From NCBI GenBank assembly GCA_964628195.1, contig CAZVPF010000008.1, positions 1 to 64,000 on the forward strand: a stretch of 64,000 bases of DNA. The letters run 5' to 3'. Below are positions 29,688-38,294 of this stretch, one piece after another (position 1 is the stretch's first letter; each line of letters begins with the position of its first letter). The position numbers were made by a program, and so were the translations under genes. The notes beneath the pieces are model-generated. The model saw only the letters and a list, made by a program, of their open reading frames with translations. It was not told the DNA's origin and ran no database searches. This stretch comes from CAZVPF01 sp964628195 (GTDB lineage Bacteria; Planctomycetota; Phycisphaerae; Sedimentisphaerales; Anaerohalosphaeraceae).

Positions 29688-30113
29688 CTAACCTTCAACA
29701 ACAATGCCCATGCTCCGGGCCGTCCCCTCGATGATCCTGTCAGCCTGTTCGAGGTCGTAAGCGTTAAGGTCATTGAACTTCGTCTCAGATATCTTACGTA
29801 TCTGCGCTTTGGTTACGCTGCCGACCTTGTCCTTGTTCGGTACACCGCTGCCTTTGGCAAGCCCCGCCTCCTGCTTCAGCAGTACCGCCGCTGGCGGGCT
29901 CTTAACTATAAAGTCAAAGCTTTTGTCCGGGTACACCGATATCTCGATGGGCACGGTTGTACCAGCCATTTCCTTGGTCCGTTCGTTGAACTGCGATACG
30001 AACTGACCTATATTAACGCCATGCTGGCCCAACGCCGGCCCGATAGGCGGCGCCGGTGTCGCCTGTCCGCCGGGTGCCTGCAATTTTATAACCGCTACTA
30101 CTTCTTTGGCCAT
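29688..30113 (-). CDS. rplK: 50S ribosomal protein L11
   Basis: L11 with its 23S rRNA target forms the GTPase-associated centre and is needed for RelA activation in proteobacteria. The 141-residue protein has the thiopeptide-contact region PGGQATPAPPIGPALGQHG (about 14-32) and the C-terminal RNA-binding domain ending in IIEGTARSMGIVVEG. Length is standard. Neighbours are nusG and rplA. Confidence 0.98.
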   Translation of the reverse strand: MAKEVVAVIKLQAPGGQATPAPPIGPALGQHGVNIGQFVSQFNERTKEMAGTTVPIEISVYPDKSFDFIVKSPPAAVLLKQEAGLAKGSGVPNKDKVGSVTKAQIRKISETKFNDLNAYDLEQADRIIEGTARSMGIVVEG

Positions 30114-30163
30114 AACTAAACCTCGTAATTTCTATTTCGTTTCAATAAGGACTCGCCTGTCGA

Positions 30164-30712
30164 TCAGGATACCTTTTCAATCTGCCAATACTCGATATCA
30201 AGCGGGGTACTCCGCCCGAATATCGTAACTATAACCTTCACAACACCGCGTTCCGGGTCGATCTGGTCGACAACACCTTCAAAATTCTCAAAAGCGCCTT
30301 CCCTGATCTTCACAACGTCGCCTTTTTCAAATTCAACCTTTATGCTGGGCTGATCCTCGGGCTTTTCTATCTCCTGAAGCATCTTCGCAACATCCGTGTC
30401 ACGCATAGGAGTCGGAACACCCTCGGTCCCGATAAAATCACCAACGCCCATCGTTTCCTTGATGATGAACCATGCGTCGTCCGGGATTTTCCCGTCTTCC
30501 TTCGGCTCCATCTCCATAAAGACATAGCCCGGATAAAGCTTTCTCTTGTGAACCCGCTGTTTTCCGCTGCGGATCCGCTTTACCTGCTCGACGGGAACCA
30601 CTATCCGCCCGACGGTTTCAATATTCTCAACCTGCATCTTATGAGTAAGCGAGTCGCGGACCTGCTCTTCCTTGTTCGATGCCACACGTAATACATACCA
30701 TTGCATTTCCAT
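30164..30712 (-). CDS. nusG: Transcription elongation/antitermination factor NusG
   Basis: NusG binds the beta' clamp, modulates pausing and links RNA polymerase to Rho or the ribosome. The 182-residue protein has the NGN domain from about residue 4 (MQWYVLRVASNKEEQVRDSL) to 115, containing KRKLYPGYVFMEM, and a KOW domain at about 125-160 (GDVVKIREGAFENFEGVVDQ). No large insertion in the NGN domain is seen. It follows secE by 25 bp. Confidence 0.97.
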   Translation of the reverse strand: MEMQWYVLRVASNKEEQVRDSLTHKMQVENIETVGRIVVPVEQVKRIRSGKQRVHKRKLYPGYVFMEMEPKEDGKIPDDAWFIIKETMGVGDFIGTEGVPTPMRDTDVAKMLQEIEKPEDQPSIKVEFEKGDVVKIREGAFENFEGVVDQIDPERGVVKVIVTIFGRSTPLDIEYWQIEKVS

Positions 30713-30737
30713 AAGCTCCTTTTCCTAAGCAAGTATA

Positions 30738-31121
30738 TCAATATATGTTAAAAACATACCTGAAAAGGATCTGGAACAGCATATCCGTCACCCACAAAAG
30801 AACCGCAAGAATCGCCACTACTACGATAACAACTATAGTAGAAGCAATTATCTCATTTTTGCTCGACCAGCTTACCTTCTTGACCTCGCCTTCAGCGGAG
30901 ATCATAAAATCCGCTATTTTAGGCTTGTTAACAAGATAAAACACCACCAGGCCGAGCACCGCGCAAACACCGGCCGGCACCATCGACTGAACCCAGATAT
31001 TGCTGCCGGTAAGGCTCTGATAAAGCCTCCAGCAACCGATGGCAATGATCACGAAAAGTATTATACCGGTCCAAAGCCTTGTATAATAACCTTGCCCGCT
31101 CTTGTATATTTTTAATTCCAT
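30738..31121 (-). CDS. secE: Preprotein translocase subunit SecE
   Basis: SecE clamps SecY and is essential for translocon stability. The 127-residue protein has three hydrophobic segments (about 16-36, 45-65 and 95-118). The last two flank the conserved amphipathic cytoplasmic helix with EGEVKKVSWSSKNEIIASTIVV, the SecE signature. This three-helix layout is like Escherichia coli SecE rather than the single-helix form. It precedes nusG and follows tRNA-Trp, a common order. Confidence 0.95.
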   Translation of the reverse strand: MELKIYKSGQGYYTRLWTGIILFVIIAIGCWRLYQSLTGSNIWVQSMVPAGVCAVLGLVVFYLVNKPKIADFMISAEGEVKKVSWSSKNEIIASTIVVIVVVAILAVLLWVTDMLFQILFRYVFNIY

Positions 31122-31197
31122 GTCTTTACCTTATTAACTCGCTTTCTCTCGGAATTGACCATCCGTTGCCGCACCGGCCTCTCCGTCGGCCGACTAA

Positions 31198-31270
31198 CAG
31201 GCCACGAGGGATTCGAACCCCCAACCTACGGTTTTGGAGACCGTTGCTCTCCCAATTGAGCTAGTGGCCT
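31198..31270 (-). tRNA. tRNA-Trp (CCA)
   Basis: The minus strand folds into a complete cloverleaf: acceptor AGGCCAC/GTGGCCT, D-arm AGCTCAATTGGGAGAGC, anticodon loop CTCCAAA with anticodon CCA, and T-arm GGGGGTTCGAATCCCTC. The discriminator base is G, as expected for tRNA-Trp. The 3' CCA is not encoded. It lies between rpmG and secE. Confidence 0.97.
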
Positions 31271-31275
31271 AAAGA

Positions 31276-31443
31276 CTACTTACGCCTTATCTTATGCTCG
31301 GTCCGCTTGCGTTCGTTCTTGCAGTACTTCTTAAGCGTAAACTTCGGCACACCGCCCTGAACGTTTACTTCCGTTCTGTAATTTCGGTTGCCGCAGTCTT
31401 TGCATTCGAGCCAAACATATTCTCTTTTTGCCGCTTTGGCCAT
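31276..31443 (-). CDS. rpmG: 50S ribosomal protein L33
   Basis: A hand-translated 55-residue frame beginning MAKAAKREYVWLECKDCGNR is L33, a small protein near the E site of the large subunit. It has C14-x2-C17 and one further Cys (C41, in LKKYCKNERK), so the second half of the classical four-Cys zinc site is incomplete. The NRNYRTEVN and KFTLKKYCKNERKRTEHK segments are typical. The stop lies 5 bp before the tRNA-Trp gene. Position between tuf and tRNA-Trp is common in bacteria. Confidence 0.95.
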   Translation of the reverse strand: MAKAAKREYVWLECKDCGNRNYRTEVNVQGGVPKFTLKKYCKNERKRTEHKIRRK

Positions 31444-31503
31444 GATGCCCTCTCGAAAAAACCGTCATCCGAACCGTAAAACAGCCCATCCGACAGAAAG
31501 GAT

Positions 31504-31531
31504 CGGCGCCCCGGCCTGTGCCGAAGCGCCG
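31504..31531 (-). terminator. Hairpin in tuf-rpmG gap, possible weak terminator
   Basis: CGGCGC/GCGCCG outer stem and CGGC/GCCG inner stem with a CTGT tetraloop make a G/C-rich imperfect hairpin 24 bp after the tuf stop. On the minus strand only CCTTTCTG follows, so read-through into rpmG and the tRNA is likely. Confidence 0.45.
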
Positions 31532-31554
31532 TCAATTTCGGTTAATAATTACTA

Positions 31555-32766
<1,212 letters not shown>

Positions 32767-32880
32767 TGTTCATTAACCTCCTGACTAATTTTATTGTCCT
32801 GGTAATTTATTTACATTTATTTAACAATATCCACATTAAAACGGGAAACGTCTCCCGCCTCATGCCGGTACGCTTCTTTC

Positions 32881-32953
<73 letters not shown>

Positions 32954-33295
32954 GATTTCTTTTAAAAACATAACGCCCCTGGACAGCACAAAGGCCTGAC
33001 CAAAAGGGTGCGACGACTAACCCCCCCTCTTACGTGGGGAGTCTCTGCATTATTGTAAATAAAGGAGTATAAACGCATAGACACAAAGTTCAAACAGATT
33101 TTTTGCAAAAATTTCAATTTTTTTATTTTTTTGATATTTTTACTAACAGTGCCGCTGTTGGCGACTCCAGATATCCGGTTAATGGTTCACCTGATTTTAT
33201 CCGCCTGAAAAAATGTTGTATGTCCTTATTAACACTGAAATCGAATTTTACTGAGGAGAAACTTACTGGTGACGGGCAATTATTAGGATCACAAC
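32954..33295. other. 342-bp region upstream of tRNA-Thr/tuf
   Basis: No gene is supported. On the minus strand a -10-like TACAAT (33057-33052) lies about 100 bp upstream of tRNA-Thr, but I could not find a good -35 at the right distance. A G/C-rich palindromic stretch (CCCCACG...GGGG, about 33022-33039) follows it. The promoter for the tRNA-Thr-tuf-rpoBC unit is expected in this region. The half nearer 33296 is AT-rich and otherwise featureless. Confidence 0.5.
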
Positions 33296-33889
33296 TTATT
33301 CGTAAAAGGCCGCAAGATTGAATTTAAGCTTCCTGGTTTCAGTTGTCTTCTCTTCGGGCTTGTCTTCGGTTGCAAAAAGAGTGGTCGTGTTTTCCCAGGT
33401 AACATCCCAGAACATTCCATCTTCGGAAACAGGACCTGTTAAAGTATCCTCGAATTTACCTTCCATAGAGCCGTTGGGAAACTGGATTATGAACTGTTCT
33501 ATCACTATTTTGACGGTCAGTTGGTTCTTTTCGTGATCAAATTGCGCATAACATGGGCCGAGTATGTATGTCGCCTGGCCGCCTGCTCTCCATTGCTCGG
33601 TAAACCCGCCCTCAGCAGTAATGACGTCAAATCCCATAAAATGCCTGAATTTAGGTATTTCGCCCTGCGGTGTGATGACGAATATCCACCTGTGTTTCTC
33701 GTCAGACTCCCACCTGCCTGCCAGGTAAGGCGGGAAGTCCGGATCAGCTCTGTCTTTGCCGGTGTTCAGTATATCATTTTCAGAAGTTTTGGGGGTATCC
33801 AGGTTATTATCGCTGTTTTTGACATCCGGCTGACAACCGCAAGTCGATAAAAAAAGCATCGCTGATATTATCAAAATAACTCTGTTCAT
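33296..33889 (-). CDS. Predicted lipoprotein of unknown function
   Basis: The 197-residue protein has a lipoprotein-type signal: short basic start, hydrophobic VILIISAMLFLS and Cys17/Cys19 in an STCGC context, followed by an Asp/Asn-rich linker. The rest looks like a single beta-rich domain: LAGRWESDEKHRWIFVITPQG (a lipocalin-like opening), then alternating strands up to RKLKFNLAAFYE. The G-R-W-E-S start suggests a small calycin or DUF-type ligand-binding fold, but I cannot assign a family. GGGA lies about 8 nt upstream of the ATG. It is divergent from gpsA and read alone. Confidence 0.75.
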   Translation of the reverse strand: MNRVILIISAMLFLSTCGCQPDVKNSDNNLDTPKTSENDILNTGKDRADPDFPPYLAGRWESDEKHRWIFVITPQGEIPKFRHFMGFDVITAEGGFTEQWRAGGQATYILGPCYAQFDHEKNQLTVKIVIEQFIIQFPNGSMEGKFEDTLTGPVSEDGMFWDVTWENTTTLFATEDKPEEKTTETRKLKFNLAAFYE

Positions 33890-34008
33890 AAATATCCCGT
33901 AAAGTTAAAAATAGTGAATTTACAAGCTATAAAATATACCCAAACAGTGCATATGACAAGGAAATTTTTACCCCCCTGCCAGGTTCTGAAAACGGATAAA
34001 CAAAAAAG

Positions 34009-34037
34009 TTGCTATTGTAGGAAAAATTGGTTTTAAT
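34009..34037 (+). promoter_or_regulatory. Candidate promoter of gpsA, leaderless start
   Basis: TTGCTA (34009-34014), 17 bp, TTTAAT (34032-34037). The predicted transcription start coincides with the gpsA ATG at 34044, and no ribosome binding site precedes that ATG, so the mRNA may be leaderless. Confidence 0.5.
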
Positions 34038-34043
34038 CTTTTT

Positions 34044-35039
34044 ATGTTTAACAAAATAACGATAATCGGTGACGGTGGAATGGGCACGGTATCTGCAATG
34101 ATACTTTGCGAGAAGGGGCTCGATGTGACGATGTGGGGCCATGACAGGGATATATTGGCTCAAATCGCCCGGGCAGGGGAAAATGTCCATTATTTTCCGG
34201 GCTACAAGCTGCCTGACTCGCTGAAGTTTGAATCTGAAGACAGCAAGTGCATGACCGGTGCGGAGCTTATTTTAAGTGCTGTCCCCTGCCAGTTCGTTCG
34301 TACTGTTTTTAATCGTCTAAAGGCCTATGTGCCTGCGGGGGTTCCGTTTGCGGGGGTTACAAAAGGAATCGAAAATAAAAAGCTGCTGCGTCCCAGCGAG
34401 ATAATCTGCGATGTGATCGGCAGGGAGGTCGGGTATGCAGCTCTTTCGGGCCCGACAATAGCAGACGAGCTTGCCCGTAAGATGCCTGCAACTATTACCG
34501 CTGCCTGTCCAGACGCAGACCTTGCAGAGCGGGTCCAGGAAACTTTCAGCACGGATTATCTGCGAGTTTACACAAACACGGACATTGTCGGCGTGGAACT
34601 TGCCGGCGCCATGAAAAATGTTATCGCCATAGCCGCCGGGATAATTGACGGTGTCAATGCGGGGGATAATGCAAAGGCTGCCCTGGTCTCGCGGGGTCTT
34701 GCAGAGATGTCGCGTCTGGGCGAAAAAATGGGTGCAGACGAACATACCTTCGCCGGGCTTTCCGGCCTGGGCGACCTTGTAACCACCTGCATATCGCCCT
34801 CCGGGCGAAACAGGTCTTTCGGCCAGCGGCTGGGCAGTGGTATGACCGCAGCACAGGCCCTCGGGGCGACTTCAAGCGTAGTGGAAGGGGCCGCGACTTG
34901 TGAAAGCGTGCTTGAACTTGCGAAAAAACACCATGTAGAGATGCCCATTACCGAGGCTGTGCACGCTATTATCAAAAACGAGAAGTCAATTGAAAACGCC
35001 ATTCATGACCTTATGACCCGCAGCTTAAAAGCCGAATAA
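34044..35039 (+). CDS. gpsA: NAD(P)-dependent glycerol-3-phosphate dehydrogenase
   Basis: This enzyme reduces dihydroxyacetone phosphate to sn-glycerol 3-phosphate, the backbone of membrane lipids. The 331-residue protein has the Rossmann motif GDGGMG at 9-14, the GVTKGIE segment near 103-109, the active-site region LAGAMKNVIAIAAG with its catalytic Lys near 190, and the SGLGDLVTTC motif at about 235-244. The C-terminal helical domain is complete. No ribosome binding site is seen before ATG. Upstream is a divergent lipoprotein gene, downstream a convergent small gene, so it is monocistronic. Confidence 0.96.
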   Translation: MFNKITIIGDGGMGTVSAMILCEKGLDVTMWGHDRDILAQIARAGENVHYFPGYKLPDSLKFESEDSKCMTGAELILSAVPCQFVRTVFNRLKAYVPAGVPFAGVTKGIENKKLLRPSEIICDVIGREVGYAALSGPTIADELARKMPATITAACPDADLAERVQETFSTDYLRVYTNTDIVGVELAGAMKNVIAIAAGIIDGVNAGDNAKAALVSRGLAEMSRLGEKMGADEHTFAGLSGLGDLVTTCISPSGRNRSFGQRLGSGMTAAQALGATSSVVEGAATCESVLELAKKHHVEMPITEAVHAIIKNEKSIENAIHDLMTRSLKAE

Positions 35040-35069
35040 CCCGGAATTTAAGCAAATACACTCCTGTTG

Positions 35070-35103
35070 AAAAAAAAGCCAGATCCTGGTATCAGAATCT
35101 GGC
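35070..35103 (-). terminator. Rho-independent terminator, minus strand
   Basis: A perfect 7-bp stem GCCAGAT/ATCTGGC (35078-35084 with 35097-35103) is followed on the minus strand by eight T (35077-35070). It serves the small gene at 35168-35530. On the plus strand it would also place a hairpin 38 bp after gpsA, but without a T-run. Confidence 0.85.
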
Positions 35104-35167
35104 TCCGGAGGAGGGTGATGAAAAGGTTTATTATTTCAAATATCTATCTATATATTCGTCAAAATCG

Positions 35168-35530
35168 TTAAATTTGTTCGAATAAATTTTCAGCATGAAA
35201 CATTAATTCCCAGATATCGTCAACAATCACCGCTTTTGCAAACCTGGTCTTATTGAAATCGTCATCAAGAAGCACTACGCAAGAGGTCGATGATATGTTC
35301 CTTGGGTTAAAGTTTTCTATTCGTTTTGGCTCGATAACAGGCACCTGGTCACCATGAAGCATTATAAGTCCACCAACTTCGTTTTCATATATCCTGCCCG
35401 GACAATAGCAGCATCTCCCGATATGACTTATCCTTATTCCTTTTGCTGTCTTCTTAATCAGAAATACCGCCAATGACTGCCGCGTGGCAATCTGCACATC
35501 AACACCTGCCCCCACACCTAACTTAACCAT
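35168..35530 (-). CDS. Hypothetical protein, 120 residues
   Basis: I do not recognise this protein. It has no signal peptide or membrane segment, is mixed alpha/beta, and contains a Cys pair region (GRCCYCPGRIY, about 38-48) that might bind metal, followed by LIMLHGDQVPVI and a stretch with VVLLDDDFNK. The start follows the stop of another small frame by only 2 bases and the gene ends at a good terminator, which together support it as a real gene. The surrounding DNA is AT-richer than the rest of the window, so recent acquisition is possible. Confidence 0.55.
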   Translation of the reverse strand: MVKLGVGAGVDVQIATRQSLAVFLIKKTAKGIRISHIGRCCYCPGRIYENEVGGLIMLHGDQVPVIEPKRIENFNPRNISSTSCVVLLDDDFNKTRFAKAVIVDDIWELMFHAENLFEQI

Positions 35531-35532
35531 TT

Positions 35533-35724
35533 TTATGTCCGCCGAATAAATTGCCGCTTGAAATCCTTTTTTTTATCTTCGGCTTCCTTGACAGTTATTA
35601 ATTTAGCAAAAAGCGTGCCTTTATAGGACCCAGAAATACTGAAAAACATGTTTTCTGGAAATATCAGCCGCCCGCCGGGGTATTTATGGTATAATTGACT
35701 TAATAAAAAAGAGTTACAAGACAT
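35533..35724 (-). CDS. Possible small protein upstream of 35168-35530
   Basis: A 63-residue frame starting MSCNSFLLSQLYHKYPGG. No family is recognised. It contains SISGSYKGTLFAKLITVKEAED and a basic C-terminus (KKKDFKRQFIRRT). AAGG directly abuts the ATG, a poor ribosome binding site; a TTG start at 35739 would add five residues but is no better supported. The main argument for it is tight spacing to the next gene (2 bp), as in a coupled pair. Confidence 0.35.
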   Translation of the reverse strand: MSCNSFLLSQLYHKYPGGRLIFPENMFFSISGSYKGTLFAKLITVKEAEDKKKDFKRQFIRRT

Positions 35725-35822
35725 CCTTATTAATATCAATTTTGAGAATTTTTATTTTGACTTATAAAATCAGCTTGAAAAGAGGATTTGATAGCGGATG
35801 AATATTGCATAACATTCTCAAT

Positions 35823-35842
35823 ATTGCGAAACAGTTCGCAAT
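35823..35842 (+). promoter_or_regulatory. Operator-like palindrome upstream of 36009-36932
   Basis: ATTGCGAA-ACAG-TTCGCAAT is a perfect 8-bp inverted repeat with a 4-nt centre, in an AT-rich 268-bp region between divergently oriented genes. The left arm is also part of a direct repeat, AATATTGC at 35801-35808 and 35820-35827 (19 bp apart). The layout suggests a regulator binding site; no regulator can be assigned. Confidence 0.45.
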
Positions 35843-36008
35843 TGTGACAACAAACAAGCGTTTACAGGTAATGTATTGATAGATTTGTTCAATCATTATT
35901 TAATCCGGAGCGTATAATTTCTACTAAACACGGCTGATAATTGTTGAGTAAGGTACTTAGATAGTTTACTATGTCGGCCCGCGATTATAAAGATCAGGAG
36001 TGATGAAA

Positions 36009-36932
36009 ATGAAAAGACATATAAAATACATGGTTTTGCTGATGGTCCTTGCCGGAGCTTGCTTTTGCAGCGCAGATTCATCACCCAAATCCGATGAGTC
36101 TGAAAACGCCAACGACCCCAAACAGGGACCCAAAATTGAACTGGGTTACAGGGAAAATAATTTTACCCGCAACAGCATTGAAGATTTTATGTATTTTGTA
36201 CCTATGATATCGCCTGTTAAGGTCACCATCGAATCCAGCATGGACAACAGCCAGTATGCTGTAATAAAGGATTATAAAAAAGAGCAAACCGGCAGCAGTT
36301 TTAAGGTTTACTGCGAGTTCGAGATGAAAGGCCAGGGGTCCTATCAGAACAATTTCGACCCCGCATCTATTATAGAAAGGGGTATACGGCATTTCGATAA
36401 ACCAAAACCTTTAACCAATATCCTCGAGTATATCAAGTTTGAAGGTGCCGGAACAGGATCGCTGGTTATTCGCGGCAGCTACAAAGACGGTGAAAAGATT
36501 GTCGAAGCTGTTGATGTGAATTTCAACGCTGGCGGCGGCAGGAGCCCGGTCACCGTAGGTCTTTACAGTGTAAAACCAAATAAAGAAGGCGAGTATCTTT
36601 ATAAAAACCGTTACGACTCAAAAGTTGCAAGAATTAACAAGCTTACCTTTCGGCGGTATGCGGATGAAAAAGTGCCCGAGATGGGCATAGAGTTGAATTC
36701 TTTCGGAAAGAATGAACAGGACGCAGGTTCGCTTTGGGGCGCACTGAAAGGTGCCATCGCCAACCTTTTTATTGACCCCCTTGAGGTCAATCCCAAAGGC
36801 AATAAATCCATGCTTGATTTTGGACTTGCTCTTGCGAACAAAAAAGACATGTTCCAGTTTCCACACGCCGAGAATCTCGTTGAGACCGACACCAAAGTCG
36901 CGGAAGCAGACGAAGGCGAGTCGACAGGTTAA
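36009..36932 (+). CDS. Exported protein of unknown function
   Basis: The 307-residue protein has a signal peptide (MKRHIKYMVLLMVLAGACFC, then SADSS); the AGACFC stretch could be read as a lipobox, though it is not ideal. The mature part is soluble and largely beta: KVTIESSMDNSQYAVIKDY, a Gly-rich strand region near 170-190 and a C-terminal segment ending in TKVAEADEGESTG. I recognise no domain. The start at 36009 was chosen because AGGAG is exactly 8 nt upstream; ATG at 36003 would be too close. It stands alone, convergent with the beta-propeller gene. Confidence 0.8.
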   Translation: MKRHIKYMVLLMVLAGACFCSADSSPKSDESENANDPKQGPKIELGYRENNFTRNSIEDFMYFVPMISPVKVTIESSMDNSQYAVIKDYKKEQTGSSFKVYCEFEMKGQGSYQNNFDPASIIERGIRHFDKPKPLTNILEYIKFEGAGTGSLVIRGSYKDGEKIVEAVDVNFNAGGGRSPVTVGLYSVKPNKEGEYLYKNRYDSKVARINKLTFRRYADEKVPEMGIELNSFGKNEQDAGSLWGALKGAIANLFIDPLEVNPKGNKSMLDFGLALANKKDMFQFPHAENLVETDTKVAEADEGESTG

Positions 36933-36970
36933 TAGCTGTTGGCGCGGTTAAATGACGCAGTAATAGAATG

Positions 36971-38257
36971 TTAGAACAACCTGCTTTTTCTTTTTTCACT
37001 TTTAGGTGCAATTCTCGCCATTGTGATCGAACTTTTATTGCGTGTTGACTCATTGGCGATAAGAATATGAATCTCGTGGTCCTCGACGGCTGAATATATG
37101 TTCGATGGCGCGTCGCCGGTTTTAAAGGTTCCGATTTTTCGCGGCCTGAAAGGCACGGTGATGTCCATACACAGCAGTTTGTCCTGATGGTAGAGGCAGA
37201 CGAAGCAAAGCAGGCGGTGTTGAAAATATTCAAGGGAAATGTCGGTGGGGTAGCACCTTTTTTTCCCGTCGTCGTCTTTGCCGAACAGCAGGGCGTTTAC
37301 ATCTATCCTGGACAGCAGCTTAGTTTTTCTCTGGGGGTCAGTTTCGTCCAGTGAGAAAAGACTGACCGACTGGCCGACGTACATGCCTTTATGCTTTCGC
37401 CCTCTTTCTGCAATTGCTACAAGGGGCAGGAGTTTGTTTTCAGGCTTGGAAATATCTATAATATCAACGCCTGCAGGATCCGAGCCGGGGGGCAGTTTCA
37501 GGGCGGCTGCAAATTTGGGCTCCTGGTCGGTTGAAAGCAGAACCACGGTATCCGAACTGGGGCAAAGAACAGCGGCAGTGTCGGAAGAGGGGGAAAATTT
37601 TATCACTTTCGGAAAAAAGTTGGTGTCCGCTTCGCCGACAAAATCCGCAATTCGGCCTATCTCGGTCAGTTTCTGCCTGTTCTGATAGGGCCTTGCGTTG
37701 ATATTTATCGATGTAATATCGAAAGCGGCAAGCGAGGCGTTGTTTTGATTCTTTTCACCGGCAAAACCCACAACAGCAAAACGCCCGTCCGGGCTTATTG
37801 CAACCGCAGAGGGTCTTTGCGAGATATCCTGGTCGAGTATCATATCACCGGCATTTTCGTTGCCGGCAACAGCGGCAAAGAGCTTGCCTTTTCCAGCGGG
37901 CATGCTGTCAGCGGCTGTCCATATTACATAGGGCTTTGACGGGTGCATTGCAACACCCGTTGGGCTATAGTCCATCTTTATACCCATGTAGTTAGTGCCG
38001 AGATCACACGGGATCATTAACGCCGGTTTCGTAAAACTGACGCGATACAAATCTATTGTTTCGTGGGCGTCGTTGAGCGCTGCCAGAATACTGCTGCCCG
38101 GTTTGAAAGCGAGCCTTGAGGCATTGCCGGAATCGGGAACCTCCGCTTCGAACAGAATCTCGTAATCGAATTCAATTTCTGCAAAAACCGCCGAACTGCC
38201 TAAAAGCAATCCGGCGGCAATAAACGCGAAAACAAATTTTAAGTCAGCCAAATTCAT
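36971..38257 (-). CDS. Exported beta-propeller-like protein
   Basis: The 428-residue protein begins with a cleavable signal peptide (hydrophobic FVFAFIAAGLLLGSSAVFA, cut before EIEFDYE). The mature part has recurring propeller-blade signatures: ASRLAFKPGSSILAAL, GVAMHPSKPYVIWTA, AVAISPDGRFAVVGFAG and IKFSPSSDTAAVLCPSSD, which resemble YVTN/WD-type repeats spaced 60-75 residues apart. The C-terminus is Lys/Arg-rich. It lies 37 bp after the TIM-barrel-like lipoprotein gene and is probably the last gene of a four-gene operon with it, the UroD-like gene and the MFS gene. A role in glycan binding at the cell surface is inference only. Confidence 0.75.
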   Translation of the reverse strand: MNLADLKFVFAFIAAGLLLGSSAVFAEIEFDYEILFEAEVPDSGNASRLAFKPGSSILAALNDAHETIDLYRVSFTKPALMIPCDLGTNYMGIKMDYSPTGVAMHPSKPYVIWTAADSMPAGKGKLFAAVAGNENAGDMILDQDISQRPSAVAISPDGRFAVVGFAGEKNQNNASLAAFDITSININARPYQNRQKLTEIGRIADFVGEADTNFFPKVIKFSPSSDTAAVLCPSSDTVVLLSTDQEPKFAAALKLPPGSDPAGVDIIDISKPENKLLPLVAIAERGRKHKGMYVGQSVSLFSLDETDPQRKTKLLSRIDVNALLFGKDDDGKKRCYPTDISLEYFQHRLLCFVCLYHQDKLLCMDITVPFRPRKIGTFKTGDAPSNIYSAVEDHEIHILIANESTRNKSSITMARIAPKSEKRKSRLF

Positions 38258-38294
38258 AAACCAGTTCAGCTAAACCAAGAGCTTTTTAGGGCTC

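Noticed and set aside
29578..29688. Longer rplA start at 29688
   Set aside because: The extra 37 residues are unlike L1 and overlap rplK; GGAG precedes the ATG at 29577.
33022..33039. G/C-rich palindromic stretch upstream of tRNA-Thr as a terminator
   Set aside because: No gene reads into it on the minus strand from nearby and no T-run follows, so no function is claimed.
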